DNA of 64,000 nucleotides from Rhizobium album (GTDB lineage Bacteria; Pseudomonadota; Alphaproteobacteria; Rhizobiales; Rhizobiaceae): contig NZ_QFBC01000003.1 of NCBI RefSeq assembly GCF_003122325.1, forward strand, positions 186,001 through 250,000, read 5' to 3'. Positions 62,501 to 64,000 of the stretch are shown here, in pieces; position 1 is the stretch's first letter, and each line of letters opens with the position of its first letter. Made by a program: the position numbers and the translations under genes. Below the pieces are notes generated by a model. The model was not told where the DNA came from and did not search any database. It was given only the letters and a program-made list of their open reading frames with translations.

Positions 62501-64000
62501 ACAGGCACCCTCTCCTCGCTGCTCGACAACGGCCGCCAGGGCGTGGAAGCCATTGTCGGCGCATCGGTGGCGCGCGTCGAAAACGTGCTGTCGGCCAGCG
62601 CCCAGCAATTCGACGCCACCCTCTCCGGCGGCCTCACGCAGATCGAGACCGCACTCGGCGGCACGCACGAGCAGATCCGCGCCACGCTCGACGAGCGCAG
62701 CACGGCGATTGCCGCCAGCCTCAAGGATGCCCGCGACACGCTGGAAAACACGCTGGTCGAACAGACCACGTCCATCGGCACGACGATCGCCACCAGCGCC
62801 AGCATGCTGGAAATGACGCTGGAAGACCACGAGGCGGCCATGCGCCAGTCGATCGACGGCAGCGCCCGCAATCTCGAGGAGCGCCTGCGCGAAAGCACCA
62901 GCCATCTCTCCAGCGGGCTGCAGGAGACCGCCGACGGCATCTCCCGCCTAACAGAAGACATGGCAACCCGCATCGAGCGCTCGGCCGACAGCCTCGCAGG
63001 TCGCGTCGCCGAAAGCGGCAGCCGCATCGAGACCAGCTTCTCGCTGCTCGACGGCCAGATCCGCGACGGCACGACCGCCCTCAGCGAGCGTGTCGGCACC
63101 GCCGGTCGTGCGATGACCGATGCCTTGTCCAACCAGATGTACGCGCTGCAGCAGGCGAGCAGCGAGGCGGCGGAGCGTCTCAACACGACGCTCAGCAGCG
63201 GCACGGCACAGCTGGTGGAAACCTTCGAGGCGCGCACCTCCGCGCTTGCCGAAACAGTCGACACGCGCACCGCGACCCTTGCCGAAACCGTCGATACGCG
63301 CACAGCAACGCTTGCCGAAACAATCGATAGCCGCAACGCCGCGCTCATCGACACCTTCGACACCCGCACGGCGCGCATCGACGAACGCCTGACCACGATG
63401 GACCGGGCGCTGAACGTCGGCCTTGAAAACGTCAACCGCACGATCGAGGAAAAGGCCGCCGGCCTCGCCTCCACCCTGCGCCATGCCGTTTCCGATGCCA
63501 CGCAGGGTCTCGATGCCGAAGCCATGCGCACCGCCGACATCCTGTCGCGGGCCGGCGCGCAGTTCGTCGAACAGATCGACACGCGCAACGCCGAATTCAC
63601 CCAGTCTGTCGAGGAGCGCTCCGAGCGCATCGTCAACCGCGTTACCGAGACCCAGAACCGGCTGGCCGCCCAGGCCGCTGCCGTGGCGCAGACCTTCTCC
63701 GCCGCCGGCAACGCCATCGTCAACAAGGTCGCCGAAGCCGAAGGCCTCGTCGGCAATCAGGTCAACGCCATCTCGCAGGCATTGTCGAATGCGGAATCGG
63801 CGCTCGATGCCCGTGGTGCCTCCATCCGCGGCGCGCTGCAGGAAAGCTCGGAAGGCATCGCCCAGGCAATGACCGAAGCCGAACGCCTGCTGTCGGCCCG
63901 CGGTGCCTCCATCCGCTCGACGCTCGGCAGCAGCGCTGCGGAACTGAGCGACACGCTTGCCGAAGCCGAAAAGGCGTTCGAGGCGCGCGGCTCCGCAGTG
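59504..64000 (+). CDS. Growth pole ring protein (GPR/RgsE-like) giant coiled-coil membrane protein, 5' part
   Basis: 1,499 codons are visible and the frame is still open at the right edge. The N terminus (1-105) is Pro/Arg-rich and cytoplasmic; two transmembrane helices follow (RSAILVSLLWLLGGFGLAQI, about 107-129, and AALLVGIILPLMLFFAFAVM, about 148-169); everything after about 180 is helical repeat. Architecture and length match the Agrobacterium growth pole ring protein (about 2,100 aa, apolipoprotein-like repeats) and Sinorhizobium RgsE, which organise polar growth. Repeats are near-perfect 11-mers in places. ATG 59504 with GAGG at 59491; the ATG at 59499 is in another frame. The long minus-strand frame opposite is a shadow. 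Confidence 0.85.
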   Translation, partial: MANNRNSESIDEKAYQALEDALQINFRDDKPAPRGRSTSESREGKVSDNPKSRPRPGAEPGRRPAEGTRPEAAPRGQTPAPANDASRRSPAAILKSIDGASTQSAMRSAILVSLLWLLGGFGLAQILYAPQIWQIRSFGDFLALPGAAALLVGIILPLMLFFAFAVMIARAQDMRNAARSMAEVALRLAEPETAASDRIMSVGQAVRREVSAMNEGIERTIARAAELETLVHSEVNALERSYTDNEMRVRGLVQELGTEREAIVNHVERIRSTIVGANEQLKEEMSLATEEITVRLATSGEAFASLIDTRAALLMEKSDSASEAIGSMLSNRTETLLQTLNSSGFALANEFDTRLEELSHTLNDRGKELLAQFETRASTLDANTERLNAALNERAHQLNETLISRTREINESLTGGHSTIAGTLDAVLSKLNSTLDEKGASFRQSLQSSADDTIMDLDLRSGFFEERLQSTVNQLSTIFDERVSEFAEAFEQRVGTLDSKLMESLTRINETLSGGSESIDGILNSSIERIGATLNDQSFALATALSAGQDVLESSIDAKVQDIADRMHSRSGEITQVLSQTTGEITAALGEKTAEMAAVLGARTDEFTSTLDSRSSEITGAIGRKTSELSALLSETASNLSSELDMRSMELTATLGARAEEITAALGSGTEEMSTALNSRMQEMTSALSARTGEITSSLDTRTTEITQALGNAQERIDRVMSEHGSSLVGNLESSQARLADALASRSEAIIASVAENHDRLAATLDERASAIAGVFESRTDAMAARVAESEQRLAAALDDRAATIAGSIDKGHGLIAGALSEGEQRLASTLDERAATIAGSLEHGHSRIAGSLAEGQIRLDHVLDEKASAVAASLGQGEQRITDALAAGQIRLDAALDDRTSTFLNSVSNSQQRLTNALDERTDMISGMLQRGEERISNSLSDGQFNLDMMLETRVSAAVEALGDAENRVTSSFGTQTEAIRSAYETNQQKLEETLVSQTGTLSSLLDNGRQGVEAIVGASVARVENVLSASAQQFDATLSGGLTQIETALGGTHEQIRATLDERSTAIAASLKDARDTLENTLVEQTTSIGTTIATSASMLEMTLEDHEAAMRQSIDGSARNLEERLRESTSHLSSGLQETADGISRLTEDMATRIERSADSLAGRVAESGSRIETSFSLLDGQIRDGTTALSERVGTAGRAMTDALSNQMYALQQASSEAAERLNTTLSSGTAQLVETFEARTSALAETVDTRTATLAETVDTRTATLAETIDSRNAALIDTFDTRTARIDERLTTMDRALNVGLENVNRTIEEKAAGLASTLRHAVSDATQGLDAEAMRTADILSRAGAQFVEQIDTRNAEFTQSVEERSERIVNRVTETQNRLAAQAAAVAQTFSAAGNAIVNKVAEAEGLVGNQVNAISQALSNAESALDARGASIRGALQESSEGIAQAMTEAERLLSARGASIRSTLGSSAAELSDTLAEAEKAFEARGSAV
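61268..61630 (+). repeat. Eleven consecutive 11-residue repeats in the GPR-like protein
   Basis: From residue 589, eleven hendecads follow each other without a gap, consensus L-x-x-R-[T/S]-x-E-[I/M/L]-[T/S]-x-A, for example LGARTDEFTST, LDSRSSEITGA, LGARAEEITAA and LDTRTTEITQA. The DNA unit is 33 nt. Confidence 0.9.
61796..62290 (+). repeat. Tandem 33-residue repeats in the GPR-like protein
   Basis: Five units of 33 residues (99 nt) start at 61796, 61895, 61994, 62093 and 62192. Each begins L-D-[D/E]-[R/K]-[A/T] and most contain an IAGS-type block and a later QRL or IRL. Each is three 11-mers long, so this is a higher-order form of the hendecad array. The last unit is the most divergent. Confidence 0.8.
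63242..63337 (+). repeat. Near-identical 33-nt tandem repeat in the GPR-like gene
   Basis: Three successive 11-residue units, ALAETVDTRT, ATLAETVDTRT and ATLAETIDSRN, are encoded by DNA that is nearly the same in each copy (cttgccgaaac followed by tcga). This suggests recent slippage or unequal exchange. Confidence 0.8.

Noticed and set aside
59303-62905. 1,200-codon minus-strand open frame
   Set aside because: It lies opposite the GPR-like gene and has its long openness because the 33-nt repeat avoids stops on the other strand. Its composition is low-complexity Arg/Gly/Ala/Asp with no domain.

Overview
The window is a continuous stretch of high-GC, gene-dense chromosomal DNA from an alphaproteobacterium. 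The gene content points to the family Rhizobiaceae (Rhizobium/Agrobacterium/Ensifer group): CckA beside a FliO-like gene and dksA, a PurS-PurQ-PurL purine synthase, a DUF1127 protein, an F1-ATPase zeta inhibitor, a TTG-N11-CAA type SOS operator at recA, and above all the start of a giant coiled-coil membrane protein that matches the Agrobacterium growth pole ring protein (GPR, called RgsE in Sinorhizobium). The genus cannot be fixed from the sequence alone. I see no rRNA, tRNA, CRISPR, prophage or insertion sequence. The only obviously accessory module is a VapBC-type toxin-antitoxin pair.

Layout. 1-3.5 kb (minus): a translationally coupled molybdenum-hydroxylase maturation operon (MoxR ATPase, CoxE-like VWA protein, split XdhC, molybdopterin-binding protein running off the left edge). 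3.6-11.8 kb: flavin reductase, a periplasmic binding protein, rpe, a membrane protein, purB, a small exported protein, an RBBP9-type hydrolase, and a PAS-GGDEF-EAL cyclic-di-GMP enzyme. 11.8-21.7 kb: ATPase zeta (minus), then purC-purS-coiled coil-purQ, a lipoprotein, a divergent DUF1127/MocR pair, a PagL-like lipid A deacylase, purL, bolA, a basic small protein, an exported protein and grxD. 21.8-31.7 kb: Bcr/CflA efflux pump, inositol monophosphatase-ttcA, glutaminase, rpsD, vapBC, a HerA-like ATPase, a LysE exporter, and ald with its divergent Lrp-type regulator. 31.7-39.7 kb: PilZ protein, two tandem permuted papain-like enzymes, LysR/azoR divergent pair, HlyU-family protein, ilvA, trkH and small unknowns. 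40-46.6 kb: alaS, recA, psuK-psuG, a glyoxalase-fold protein. 46.6-64 kb: cckA, fliO-like, dksA, sixA-like, ycjX-ycjF, an exported protein, folP-folB-folK, a DUF922 protein, a ferredoxin, an Hpt protein and the 5' 4.5 kb of the GPR/RgsE-like gene.

How the genes work together. De novo purine synthesis is strongly represented (purB, purC, purS, purQ, purL), with the three FGAM-synthase subunits in two nearby blocks. BolA and the monothiol glutaredoxin GrxD are known partners in iron-sulfur handling. The right end is rich in cell-cycle and polarity functions: CckA heads the phosphorelay that controls CtrA, an Hpt protein lies next to the polar-growth protein, and CtrA-like TTAACCAT or TTAA-N6-TTAA sites lie upstream of the Hpt/GPR pair and of two exported-protein genes.

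The features most worth follow-up are the GPR-like protein with its near-perfect 11-residue repeats, the tandem permuted papain-like enzymes sharing an upstream 13-bp element, the coiled-coil gene embedded between purS and purQ, several clear palindromic operators, and two candidate small RNAs. Several genes (a HerA-like ATPase, cckA, dksA, trkH, probably ycjX) appear to start at TTG.
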